In this document: positions 10,192-23,177 of the stretch, piece after piece
Layout of the letters: every line of letters starts with the position of its first letter
Position numbering within the stretch: the first letter of the stretch is position 1
Assembly (NCBI GenBank): GCA_010093485.1
Contig: MU001503.1
Coordinates: forward strand, 566,224 to 630,223
Reading direction: 5' to 3'
From: Karstenula rhodostoma CBS 690.94
Taxonomy: Eukaryota > Ascomycota > Dothideomycetes > Pleosporales > Didymosphaeriaceae
Length of the DNA: 64,000 nt
The notes under the pieces: generated by a model
Databases searched by the model: none
What the model saw: only the letters and a program-made list of their open reading frames with translations
Told to the model about the DNA's origin: nothing
Program-made: the position numbers and the translations under genes

Positions 10192-12573
10192 TTAGTCCAC
10201 CTCTCCATCCGCCTCATCAACGCGAGCTTTTTTGCCCTTACCTTTGTTGTCAGTCCCCTCAGCAGCGCCCTCAGCTTCATCATAACCCCTCTTCGAACTA
10301 CCACTCGCTTCCCCTTGCTTGCTCTCTTCCGCTTCTTGCTCCTTCTTCTGCTCTTCTTCCCGCCTTGCCGCTTCCTCTATGACTCGTGCCTCTTCCGCTT
10401 CTCGCTCGGCGCGTACCCTCTCTTCCTGTGCCTGTACCATGCGTTCGCCAATGCCTGGCCATAGACTCGCGACGAACATGGCAAACCCGCGCTCTGTAGT
10501 CCTTGCAGTCTCGCGGACCCATCCGAATCGTTGATCCTGATGCTGCTGCTGCAATCTCCGTGCCGCTTGCTCGGGGGTTGGGTTGCGATTTGGCTGCGCG
10601 CGCTGATTGTGCTGGCCTGGGGCTCTAGCATTCTGGCGATTCTGGCCTTGTTGAGCGGCCACTCGTTCGGGAAACCCAAGGGCTCCAGGTGGAAGGAGTG
10701 TCTCAAGGTATTCGCGCACGGCTGCGAAATGCTCCTCAAAAATGCCGACCTGTGCAATGTACACGACTCCCGCGATGAGGCAAATCATAAGCGGTCTGTA
10801 CCAGCCACCACCGCCAGCGAAAAAGTAGACGAACACAGCCAACTTGAAGATAAGCCACAGGTGGCCCGCGATATTGTCTACACGATTGACCTGGACTCCT
10901 GGCACAGGTGCTGCTGCAGCAGGCTGAGCAGGGTTTGCGTTTTGGTTTTGTACTTGACCCTGAGCCGGGGTCGCGTTTTGAGCTGGCTGCTGGCCTTGAG
11001 CGGCCGGCGTGCCAGTCGGAGGGAGGACATGAGCGGGGAGTCTAGGTAGATGGTTCTGAACAGCAATTTGACGTCCGAGATTACCAAGTTGGTACCTGTT
11101 GGCATTGAACTGCTGGGAGAACAACTGGAAGGATATTGTGGGAGGCGTGGTACTGTAGGTACCTCGCTGGTCGAACAAGATCCCCACTGGACCCTGCGGA
11201 CTGGAGAGAATGAAGAGCTCTGTCGGTACATTTGAAGTCTGCGATTGAGCGGTATCTTGGACCAGCGTGGAAGTAGATTGCGCGTTAGCGTTGGACGATG
11301 GAGATGTTGGCCCAGTGGTGTCGGATCGGGGCAGTTGATCGAGCAGCCTGTTAAACTCCTCGGCTTGCCTACGTAGATCCGACGCCGACTGCTGCAGTGA
11401 GACAAAGTCTCGGTTCTGTGCCATCAAAGGGTCCGCCACCAGAGACGCAAGGCCTCGATCCACGTTGTCCAAGCCTGTTATGAGGTTTCGGACAGAGACC
11501 CTGATTTGGTCCACACGCCAAGCTGGTGGATTAGCAGCAGCAAGCGCACCAACCGAAGCAGCTTGACCACCGGGCGGCTGAATTAGTACTCTGACGTTCT
11601 CCATCTCCTGCCTTGCGTACTCCATAGTCCTCCTTATGCGGTGCAGCACCTGATCTGACACGTTCCCAAGCGACGGTGAGGGTGTTCGTTGCGGCGGGAG
11701 CCCAAAAGCGGGACCCGGATGAGGGAACGGGCGCGGGAGAATGGGCTGCTGCTGGTTAGGGTTGAAAGCGAGATTGGTCGTGTTATTCCAAGTCACTGTC
11801 CACCGCTCCCCGTTGGGCCCAATGCCCTCCTGACGGACGGTGCGTGTATGATTGCCCGTGGGAAGGTTTGGCAAGCCCATGGGTGGCTGTGGCTGACCCT
11901 GTTGTGCCTGGTTTCCTCCGTCCAAGGTCGGTGTCCCTGCTTGGGGCGGTGTTTGGGAATTGCGGAGTTGGCCAAACTGCTGCTGGATGTGCGGAGGTAG
12001 GGGCGGCTGGGCAAACGGCAGCGGCTGTGGGTTCCTCATGTGTTGGGCAAACTGGAGGTGTGGAGGAAGCGGAACAGCGCGAGGTCCCAGGGGGACGAGG
12101 GGCGGCGGGTGGTGGTGATGGTGGTGGGCCCGGTGGTGGTGGTGTGGCTGCGGCTGCGAGTTTGGTCGAGGCTCTGGCAGGTTGCGGAATGGATTCGTCT
12201 GCAGAGGGCTCTGAGGTGGCGGCTGCAGTGGGTTCGGAGGCGCACTCGCTGACTGGGGAGCTGGCGAGGGCGCAGAGGCGTCGGAAGGTAGCTCGCGGAG
12301 GACCAAGTGGAGGCTTTGATCTTTGGAAGTGCGGATGTTGTCGGCGCCAAAGACAGTGAGCAGTGTGTCGCTATCGTTGGCCACCACGCGTCCCCGGTAT
12401 ATCAGGCGCATGCGATCAGTCGCCGGCCGGCTCGGTGCGGCATCGTGTATCCGCTGGCGAAGCTCTCGAATCGTCGTGGACGCGGGGAGGTCTGCCAGCT
12501 GCACGCCGCCCTCAACCTCGGCCGACGGCGACAGGATCTTGAGGTTGACTGCGAGGGGCGCTTCCTCGGCCAT
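10192..12573 (-). CDS. ubiquitin-like domain ER membrane protein, Usa1/HERP-like
   Basis: Intronless, 793 residues. Starting at the ATG at 12573 (context ATCATGGCC), residues 7-100 form a ubiquitin-like domain with the fold landmarks LADLPASTTIRELRQRI and RMRLIYRGRVV. A long Pro/Gln/His-rich disordered region follows, then a conserved-looking helical segment, and near residue 600 a hydrophobic pair (LWLIFKLAVFVYFFAGGGG, then LMICLIAGVVYIAQVGIF) consistent with an ER membrane hairpin. The C-terminus is a Glu/Arg/Lys coiled coil ending in a basic patch. UBL plus hairpin is the architecture of mammalian HERP and yeast Usa1, which scaffold the Hrd1 ligase in ER-associated degradation. Family role is established knowledge; assignment of this protein is inferred from architecture. 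It is divergent from the PSD gene. Confidence 0.7.
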   Translation of the reverse strand: MAEEAPLAVNLKILSPSAEVEGGVQLADLPASTTIRELRQRIHDAAPSRPATDRMRLIYRGRVVANDSDTLLTVFGADNIRTSKDQSLHLVLRELPSDASAPSPAPQSASAPPNPLQPPPQSPLQTNPFRNLPEPRPNSQPQPHHHHRAHHHHHHPPPLVPLGPRAVPLPPHLQFAQHMRNPQPLPFAQPPLPPHIQQQFGQLRNSQTPPQAGTPTLDGGNQAQQGQPQPPMGLPNLPTGNHTRTVRQEGIGPNGERWTVTWNNTTNLAFNPNQQQPILPRPFPHPGPAFGLPPQRTPSPSLGNVSDQVLHRIRRTMEYARQEMENVRVLIQPPGGQAASVGALAAANPPAWRVDQIRVSVRNLITGLDNVDRGLASLVADPLMAQNRDFVSLQQSASDLRRQAEEFNRLLDQLPRSDTTGPTSPSSNANAQSTSTLVQDTAQSQTSNVPTELFILSSPQGPVGILFDQRGTYSTTPPTISFQLFSQQFNANRYQLGNLGRQIAVQNHLPRLPAHVLPPTGTPAAQGQQPAQNATPAQGQVQNQNANPAQPAAAAPVPGVQVNRVDNIAGHLWLIFKLAVFVYFFAGGGGWYRPLMICLIAGVVYIAQVGIFEEHFAAVREYLETLLPPGALGFPERVAAQQGQNRQNARAPGQHNQRAQPNRNPTPEQAARRLQQQHQDQRFGWVRETARTTERGFAMFVASLWPGIGERMVQAQEERVRAEREAEEARVIEEAARREEEQKKEQEAEESKQGEASGSSKRGYDEAEGAAEGTDNKGKGKKARVDEADGEVD

Positions 12574-13038
12574 GATCGCAGGCGAAGGCGAGCGGTTCCA
12601 CGGTGGTGTTGAGGACCCTTGAGGTTGAAGCCGCGCCGTGGAAAGGCGGGTGGGCGTCTGGATACGTTGCACTTCAGGGTCCCGAGCTCAGCGAAGAAGC
12701 CACGCAATCGCCCGTTGCGCAGAGCAAAGGCGATGCGGAGAGTGGGCGCTTAGAGCTGCGCAGCGACTGCAAGCGAATCTGCCCTCTGGCCTCTGCCCTC
12801 TGGCCGTGCTTCTATCGAGATAGTACTGCGGCCATGGAGAGACAGCCTGGCTCAGCCTTACGGTAATACTAACAGCTCCACGGAACCATGGCCACGCCAA
12901 GGAGCGCGGGGGTACGTCATTGGCCGTCGAAAAAGAACTGTGCACTCGCTGCGAGCCGTCATTGCGTCGACCCACTGTTTCTTGCATGTTCGCCATATCG
13001 CCTCAGTGTAGCATCGTGCCTCGCCCCATGGAGTAGCC
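12574..13038. promoter_or_regulatory. bidirectional promoter region, HERP-like gene / PSD1
   Basis: 465 bp between two divergent start codons. No clear TATA box was seen. The layout implies shared promoter space for an ERAD factor and a phospholipid-synthesis enzyme. Confidence 0.5.
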
Positions 13039-14755
13039 ATGTCTTCGATACGCGCCTCTCCGCTGCCCCAAGCCGCTGTCCGAGCGCGCTGTCTACGCCC
13101 TACACATGCCCGCGCACCATTCCCCTCGCGCCACTTCTCCTCCTCCAGACCCTGCTTCGACCAGCAGTCCCACAGGAAGGAGTCGTTCCGATCTCGACTC
13201 AATTCGGCGCTCAAGAACACCAAGATCAAATGGGAGCCCATCCCGATTGCTCTTGGCATCGGCTTCCTCGGAGTGTGGCAGCTGTACAAGGTGCAGAAGA
13301 GAGAAAAGCATACACAGCGCGACACAGGAGGTGATACCGAGACCGTGGTAGACCAGTATGGCACGCCGAGGAAGCGCGAAAGAATACGACCAAGCGGGCC
13401 TTGGTAGGTGCAGTGCAAACGAACTTGCGCTGAACAGCGCTTATTCTCTCTAGGACGGTCCAGATCATGTCCACGCTGCCACTGAAGGCGCTATCGCGAC
13501 TCTGGGGTCGCTTCAACGAGATCGATATACCGTACTACTTCCGCGTACCTGGCTTCAAGCTCTACTCGTTCATCTTCGGCGTCAAGTGAGCTCCTCAGAC
13601 TGCCTCGAGATGTGAAGGCTGCTAAACGCATACAGTCTCGACGAAGTATCGGAACCTGATCTGCATGTCTACCCCAACCTCGCCGCTTTCTTCTACCGAA
13701 CACTCAAGCCCGGCGTGCGCCCTCTGGACCCGAATCCCAACGCCGTACTCTCTCCCGCAGATGGAAAGGTCATCCAGTTCGGAATCATCGAGCATGGAGA
13801 GGTTGAGCAGATCAAGGGCGTGACCTATAGTCTGGATGCTTTGCTAGGCTCCGAACGCCCAACCAAACCGGCTCTACAAAATCTAGACACACGAGATCAG
13901 ACCAGTGATAAGCATACGAAAGTGGGGTCTGACGATGTGATGCGAGCAGACGAGGAGTTTGCTAACGTTAATGGAATCTCCTACTCCCTTCCCAATTTGT
14001 TTTCAGGACCATGGCCAAAGGGTGGAAAACCCGCAGATATGCCAACCGACCAAGCCACCCACTCACATCCCTCTTCCGAAGCCGAAGTGAGCGCCGACCT
14101 TGCCCTGAGCGAGTCTGCGAGGCCGTGGTGGGCTCCAGGAAACTCGGACAAGACTCCCACCGCGCTGTATTACTGCGTCATCTACCTTGCGCCTGGAGAT
14201 TACCACCGCTTCCACTCGCCAGTATCTTGGGTCGTCGAGTCCCGCCGCCATTTCGCTGGCGAACTTTTCAGCGTTTCTCCCTATCTCCAGCGCACTCTTC
14301 CTGGTCTTTTCACTTTGAATGAGCGCGTCGTGCTCCTCGGTCGCTGGAGATGGGGTTTCTTTTCTTACACCCCAGTCGGTGCAACGAACGTCGGCTCCAT
14401 CAAGATCAACTTTGATCGTGAGCTGCGCACCAACTCCCTCACGACTGACACTGCTGCCGATCGTGCCGCCGAAGAAGCGCAGGCGCGCGGCGAACCGTAC
14501 TCTGGGTTCGCAGAAGCCACGTACGGTAATGCGAGTGCAGTGCTGGGAGGCCACGCATTGAAGAGGGGCGAAGAGATGGGTGGCTTCCAACTTGGGAGTA
14601 CCATTGTGCTGGTTTTCGAGGCGCCGAAAGGAGTACGACCGAGTCTCGACGAGGGTTATCAAGGTCGGAGGAAAGGCGGCTTCAAGTGGAATCTAGAGCA
14701 GGGCAAGAAGGTCAAGGTTGGAGAAAGTCTGGGATATGTGGAGGAGGCACAATAG
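13039..14755 (+). CDS. PSD1: phosphatidylserine decarboxylase, mitochondrial (Psd1 type)
   Basis: Converts phosphatidylserine to phosphatidylethanolamine at the inner mitochondrial membrane. Exons 13039-13403, 13454-13585 and 13636-14755 (introns GTAGGT...CTAG and GTGAGC...ACAG) give 538 residues. The N-terminus (residues 1-45) is Arg/Ser rich as in a presequence and is followed by a single transmembrane stretch, IPIALGIGFLGVWQLYKV. Catalytic landmarks: NAVLSPADGKV, YHRFHSPVSW and the self-cleavage motif LGST at residues 485-488; cleavage before Ser487 would leave a pyruvoyl alpha subunit of 52 residues. A 60-residue low-complexity insertion (about 13880-14110) sits inside the catalytic domain, as in other fungal Psd1 proteins. 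Confidence 0.95.
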
Positions 14756-15444
14756 AGATCAATAGTAAGAATCGATACCACGGGGAGCTTGTACGATATA
14801 GGGGGAAAATGTACAAAGGTGTTTTTATACTTCAAGCACAGGAGCATAGATGAGAGCGCACATATCATTGTATTTTCCGCAGTTTGCCTAACCCTGGTAT
14901 TCATTCAACTTGCACGTTTACGACCATCTGAATTTTGGCATGATACTTTAAGACAAACTACACGCCAGAGCATAGCAGGAAGAGACCGCGGTAAGGCACA
15001 CCCCCAATGAGGCGTCGTCTCCATCCATACGTGCCAAGGCAACACCTCCATATAACCATAAAACATCTGCATAGGCCACAACACAGCACCGCCAACATTC
15101 AGACATGCAATTTCCTCGCAGTCGAGTCTCGCGAAAGACTTCAAGCTGGGGGACCAGGTGGTTTGAGGAGGTGGATGAGAGACAAGGTCATGGGTTTGAG
15201 CTTGAAGGGCATCTTTTTTACGATTCAGGAAGTGGGTTGGTGTTGCCGTCGAACAACACATGGCTGACATTGTCCAAATGACCGTGAACCCGGGTCCCAC
15301 CGTCTATTTGTGTGGTAGAGCGGGGAGTCATGTTGTCGGGAATGTGGTGGTGTTGGACGGGGGAAGCTCGTTGGCCGGACCGATAAGCAGGTTGTAGAGT
15401 GGGCAACAAAGGGTCGTATGGATACAGAAGACGGGCATCCTTGC
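14756..15444. other. intergenic, 689 bp, convergent
   Basis: Between the 3' ends of PSD1 and the adenine deaminase gene. Only 3' untranslated sequence is expected; no convincing gene seen. Confidence 0.5.
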
Positions 15445-16597
15445 TTATATCTTGCCTTCCCAATCGGCTATGACACGGTTGAGGCGTTGCAAAAGTTCCT
15501 CCTTGCGCTCAGCGCTGCACCAGCTTCCCTCTATTCCAGCCTTCACAACGCCTTCCCATTCCTTTACGCTCAAGGCGAAAGCTTCGTGTACTGCAACGTA
15601 GTTGTCTAGGATGTAACCGCCGAAGTAAGCCGGATCGTCGCTGTTGATGCTGAACTGCACGCCAGCATCGAGCAACTTCCGGATCGGAACGTCCTTGATT
15701 GTGTCAACGCATCGAAGGACCACGTTGCTCAAGGGGCACACAGTGAGCATGGTTTTGTCCGAGGCGATCTTTTGCATGAGCTCCGGATCGTTGACGAGCT
15801 GGATACCGTGATCTATGCGGGTGACGCCTAGATTGTGCAGTGCACTCGAGATGTAGGAGGCTGGTGCTTCTTCGCCGGCATGCGCGGTAAGCTTGAGCCC
15901 CAGAGCCTTCGCCTTGGTGTAAAGCTCGGTGAAGTTCTCGGGAGGGAAGGGCTTCTCGCTGCTGTCCAGTCCAATTGCTCGCACCACGCCACTCTTGTAG
16001 CTTTCCTGCACGTCTTCATCTTCGAAGAGCTCGAGACAGTCCTTGGGAGGGAGATGGCGCAGGAAACAGGATGTCAGGAGCGTCGTGATACCAAGCTCCC
16101 TCTCTGCGCGCTTACACGCGTTGTCAAAGCCCTCTAGCACGGTGGTGTACTTGATACCCCGCGCAGTGTGCGCTTGTGGGTCGAAGAAGACTTCGGCATG
16201 AGCCACTCCGTCTGCAGACGCATGTTGGAAATAGTCCCAGGCCAGGTCTTCGAAGTCGGAAGCTGTCACCAGTGCGGACATGCCAATGTAATAGTAATGG
16301 AGGAAATCGTCGAGCGACGTGAACCTCTTGTAGCGCTCAATGAGCAAGGCAGGTGACTTGAAGGCTTCGTCATCTTGCGGGAGCGTGATTTTGTTCTTGG
16401 CAGCCAGGCTGAAGAGAACATCGGGTGTCAGAGCACCTTCAAGACTAAGCGTGGGAGAACAGCGTTAGTGCAATGATCACAGGGAGAGGCAGCTACTGTA
16501 GCCGGCCGGTGAATTCTGAAGAAGTTGTAACATACTGGATGTGATGTTCGCACTTGGGCAGGCATCTCAGAAAATCGCGGACCGGGCTTCCAGGCAT
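15445..16597 (-). CDS. AAH1: adenine deaminase
   Basis: Zinc-dependent hydrolysis of adenine to hypoxanthine in purine salvage. Two exons (16597-16536 and 16444-15445) separated by a 91-nt GTATGT...TTAG intron give 353 residues, the normal length of fungal Aah1. The short first exon supplies LPKCEHHI and the junction restores HIHLEGALTP, whose two His (residues 19 and 21) bind zinc. Further landmarks: TAHAGEE (His and catalytic Glu), the following DHGIQLV and SINSDDPAYFG (Asp pair). The small-residue pattern follows adenine rather than adenosine deaminases, as in yeast Aah1. Downstream it converges on PSD1. Confidence 0.93.
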
Positions 16598-16680
16598 TTT
16601 CGATCAGGACTCCAGTTGGTGGTGTTGCACGTGTGACATTCATCTCAACAAGATTTCACCGTCGAGGAGCGGTCTGCGCA

Positions 16681-17062
16681 ATGAATCTCTCCGAGGATCC
16701 CCCTGATAAGCAGAAACTTTCATCGGAGCCCGCCGAAGTGGAGTGGAGAGGTCGACTTGCAAAGGTAAGGGTGCATGGGTTGTCCTGGTCGCCACGTGAG
16801 GAGGGCACTATAATGGTCGCTGACTGGGATGCAAAATTTGGGCTATAATAGTGGCCTTTGCTACCGAAGACCTTTGCGAAGTTTCTTTAACATTGTCGGG
16901 CAGAAAGCAAAGTTAGAGAGTCAGCGTCATGAGTTGCTACGGACTTCGGCTCCGGGCGGAGACGATTGGCTAGTCCGATGTCGCAGGGCGGTCAAGTCGT
17001 GGGAGCTACCCATCGACCTCGGCAGGAGAAAAGATGTCGTTTTTTTGGAATTGGTCGTTTAG
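16681..17062 (+). CDS. possible small two-exon gene, unrecognised
   Basis: Weak candidate. An ATG at 16681 opens 28 codons (starting MNLSEDPPDKQK) that end exactly at a GTAAGG donor (16765). A CTTTAAC branch-like site near 16886 and a GGGCAG acceptor (16903) join it in phase to 53 further codons ending TAG at 17062, for 80 residues rich in Lys, Arg and Glu. No family is recognised, and the second exon reads on only by chance-like composition. It would be divergent from the adenine deaminase gene. Could equally be leader or noise. Confidence 0.25.
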
Positions 17063-17632
17063 CGGTGCTTCTGCCCTACCCGGCCTGTTTCACGGTGTTG
17101 CTGCGGCTCCATTGCCACGCACGCCGGCTCCATGCTCGGTGCACAGCTTCTTTGGCGTTCGCAGCAGCGAAGGCACTCGACCCCTGGGCGTTGCTTGCAT
17201 GCCGAAGTCCCAGCCGGGCAACCATCTTCACATAGCGATCGACATAAGGAGGCGTTGGTTGTTTGATCGCCACCGAGTTTACCCAGCTGACGGGCAAGGT
17301 GCGAATTTTCAGCGCAATGCCCACCGGTGTTTTCTTGGGGATCATCGTCGAGAGGACGCCAACAACAAGGGGCTCAAGCAGCCGGGCCGGTCGCGACCGC
17401 AAGGAGGCTAGCGGGGCAGACGTCGAGTTTCAAACACGCCCTGAGGTTCTGTCGGGAGCACGAGACTGGTACAACGTCTTTTCAATAGTTGACGACATGG
17501 ACGGAGGTACCTGGAGCGTGGCGGTTCTGGTAGCACACAGGGGCAGGCCCAAGCGAGGCGCCAAGTCAGCAGCAGGACGGTCTAGATGGCGGGTCGGCAG
17601 TTGCACTATGGAGAGTTTCCCATGGCATCTCG

Positions 17633-17675
17633 GTACATGCTACCTACATAGTACATGCTACCTACACAGTACATG
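17633..17675 (+). repeat. 18-bp direct duplication, two copies plus a partial third
   Basis: GTACATGCTACCTACATA (17633-17650) is followed immediately by a copy differing at one base (17651-17668) and by GTACATG (17669-17675). Confidence 0.85.
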
Positions 17676-17904
17676 GCTAGGCAGATGGCTGAGGGGGGCG
17701 GGCGATGGGGCTCTGCCGCCAAGCCATGGAACCGCCGCTAGAAGCATCTGCAGACGTTCGCGGGTGGGTCTTGCGGAACGGTTGCGTACTTGGGCAGGCT
17801 TGAGGCTTGCGACGTGGGGAAAGGCCTGCTGTGCCGGACGCCTCCCTGGCTCGCCGTCGACGCTCCTCTCACGCCGACATCACAGGACAGGACGGGACGG
17901 GCCA

Positions 17905-17905
<1 letters not shown>

Positions 17906-17948
<43 letters not shown>
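17906..17948 (+). repeat. (GGCT)n tetranucleotide microsatellite, about 10.75 perfect units
   Basis: An uninterrupted GGCT array of 43 bp. Read as protein it gives repeated Leu-Ala-Gly-Trp, but the surrounding frames show no other coding sign, so it is treated as non-coding. Confidence 0.95.
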
Positions 17949-17949
<1 letters not shown>

Positions 17950-18050
17950 CCCGACGAGGACGTGCGCGGGCGATGGGCATCATCCTTTCCCTTCTCAACC
18001 TGCCGGTGAGGGGTTCCAACATGTCGGCGGGCTCGACGTCGGTTGAAATG

Positions 18051-18080
18051 GCATTTGCATTTGCACTTGCATTTGCATTC
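18051..18080 (+). repeat. hexanucleotide repeat (GCATTT)5, imperfect
   Basis: Five tandem hexamers, GCATTT, GCATTT, GCACTT, GCATTT, GCATTC, about 100 bp downstream of the GGCT array. Confidence 0.85.
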
Positions 18081-19590
18081 GCCTCCCAGCAGCTCCAGCA
18101 GCGCCCACGTTCTGCAACCCCGGAACGCTGCCAGCGAGCGAATCGGAACGACTACGGTAGCCGTTTCGGCCAGCCGTGCCCCGTGCGCCGCGCCCCCCAA
18201 GCTTAGCTCCCACCGCGCGGCCGTCAAGTCGTGGTGCAACTCGCGCCCCCTTGGCGCCCATCCCTCCTTTGGAAACATCGCCTTGCCTGACCCCGGGAGC
18301 ACTATCCCATCTCGCCCACCTGCTGAGTCTTCAACTCGCCCAGCCGTCCGATCCTCGACCAGGCGGCGAGAGAGGCACCGATTCACAGCCATTAGCGAAC
18401 GAGTCCCCCATCGCCCGCTGCTGCTGCAATGTGCATCCATCGCCCCTGCAGCAACCACCCTCCCCCGAATCCGTCCTGAGCACCACCCTTTGGGAATAGC
18501 TACCCTGTTATCTTCGTTTCAACCTCGGATTCCTTCCCTTCTGGAAGAGCGACACCTACTCACTCTCTAGCGCACTAGTCTCCGGATCACTATCCGACAG
18601 CGCTAGGAAACTATTCCATCCTTTAGTCCAATTGATAGCCTTGCCTTGACATGCTCATCATTTCGACACAACGGGTGGGTCTTGGGGGTTTGGCGAAGAA
18701 CGGAGCCTGGGCAGCCCATTCGTTGCGGCACACACACATCTACTTGCCCTGTGGCGTCGCCTCCCGCAGCTACTACCCTTTGGTCAACCACGTCAACCAT
18801 CTCCGTACTTTCCTACCACTTCTACCTTTAGTCCGGCTGTCCACGGCAGAGTTTTCCAGCTTTCTGGTGCTCCCCGTCGCAGTCCTGCCTCTGCCACTTC
18901 AATCTCGCCGAAGCCGCATCCTTCAGCCCTGCCCAACTTTCACCTCTCTTTTCTGTGCTACTCCTCCGATATCGAAAGGTATGGTGGCGAGTGGGCCTTG
19001 CTGTCTCTGCATCTCACAGACACGCTCTAGGCGAACACTTCAAAGCACGCCGACCCGAAGCTGATTATCTGGCGTAACGTCACTCGATAGCACATACAGG
19101 CATCTTCACCCTCTGATTGACTGTCCGCTCCACTCCAATCCTGTGTTCCCTGGGCTCCACCATCCGTCCCGTATCCACCGCGTCAAAGAGCCGTCACGTC
19201 TGTTACTGCAACCCTGCGCGCACCAACCACTTGGACTTATCATTGGGTGGCAGTCGTCTTGGTGTGGACTGAACCAACCCTTCAGTAGTAGCCCCTCCAT
19301 CCGTGTCCGCTTCGCTGGCTGGGAGAGCGCGACACGTCTCTGCCGAGTTATCCATCTGGCAATACCCCCCGTCGTCGTCGGTGGGCGGAACCTCACACTG
19401 CTTCTCGTAGTTACTTCAGCAACCATCGCTTTTTAGTCAGCCTGCCCTCGAAGCTGCTCTCGCTTGGCCTGGGGACCGAAGCTGACTGCGAGCTAGCGTT
19501 GTGTATTCTGCTACCCCGGCCTATTGGTCCTGTTGGGGCACATCACCACCCGAAGCCCCGAAAAGTTGAGCTGTACTTGGGTGGCGATAA

Positions 19591-22313
<2,723 letters not shown>

Positions 22314-23177
22314 AATGCACAAGGAAAGGGCCACGCACGCTCAGCATGCTCGTAGGCCGTGCTAGCCCAAAGCCTTTGCTACGCACGCGTAGTGTACACG
22401 AATCGTTGGACGACTACTCTCCTTGTTTCACATGACGGCCTACCTACTCGCCTTTTATTTTTGTTTTTATTTTTTATTTTTATTTTGAATAATTTCTTGT
22501 TTGCATTTCAACTTGTCGCAGAGCGGGAGCAATGGTGTCAGGTAGAAGGGCTATACGTGGTCTGGGAATGTGACAAGCATGCTGGCACGAAGGTTGTACG
22601 AGTTAGATGACGAACAGCCACCGCATCTGACATGGTGCTTGGAGGCGGCTTCTATATGCAATGAACAGCAAGTCGCTCCAGGTGTGCACGCCAAAGACAC
22701 GCCAGCGACATGCGCAACAGGCGGTGTATAGGCACAACGCGCGCCGCGCAGGGAATAGCGCGGCAGACAAGCTTTCGGACAAGGCTTGTCGACGGGGGCG
22801 GCGCTGCTGTCGAATAGCGACGTGGGGAGCGGGACATGGGCTGGGCTAGCTCTCGACACCGAGGGCGGCCATTGGGCGGTGTGTGTTTACAATGACGCAG
22901 AACCGCCTTTGGGCGCGTGAATGTGTCTACCATGACGCACCAGGACGGCGGCTTATGGGCGATGCTCGGTGCTCGATGCGCGTCGTCGTGGCAGGGACTG
23001 GGTGCAGGCTGAGGTATGGCCATTGTGGTGCCCTGCCCCTCCTGCGCGGGGCAACCGACACCAGCTTATACTCCACCGCCGCCGCCCGCCTTCCTGCCAG
23101 CCCTGCTGCTCCTTCTCCATTCCTTCGCACTTTCCCTCTCCCTCCCCAGAAAGGACCCGTTGGCCAGAGAAATCAAA
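22314..23177 (+). other. intergenic, 864 bp
   Basis: Between the regulator and the glutamate decarboxylase gene. It contains a T-rich tract at about 22451-22495 (runs of TTTTTATTTT), plausibly 3' untranslated or promoter-spacer sequence, and a CT-rich stretch just before the GAD start (23090-23160). No gene seen. Confidence 0.5.

Noticed and set aside
10531..11049. 172-codon plus-strand frame and other long frames opposite the HERP-like gene
   Set aside because: Antisense shadows of a 793-residue protein with clear domain structure.
17034..18009. Overlapping plus-strand open frames, including an ATG reading MSFFWNWSFSG
   Set aside because: No family similarity, and the later frames run through the GGCT microsatellite and direct duplication; treated as non-coding pending transcript data.
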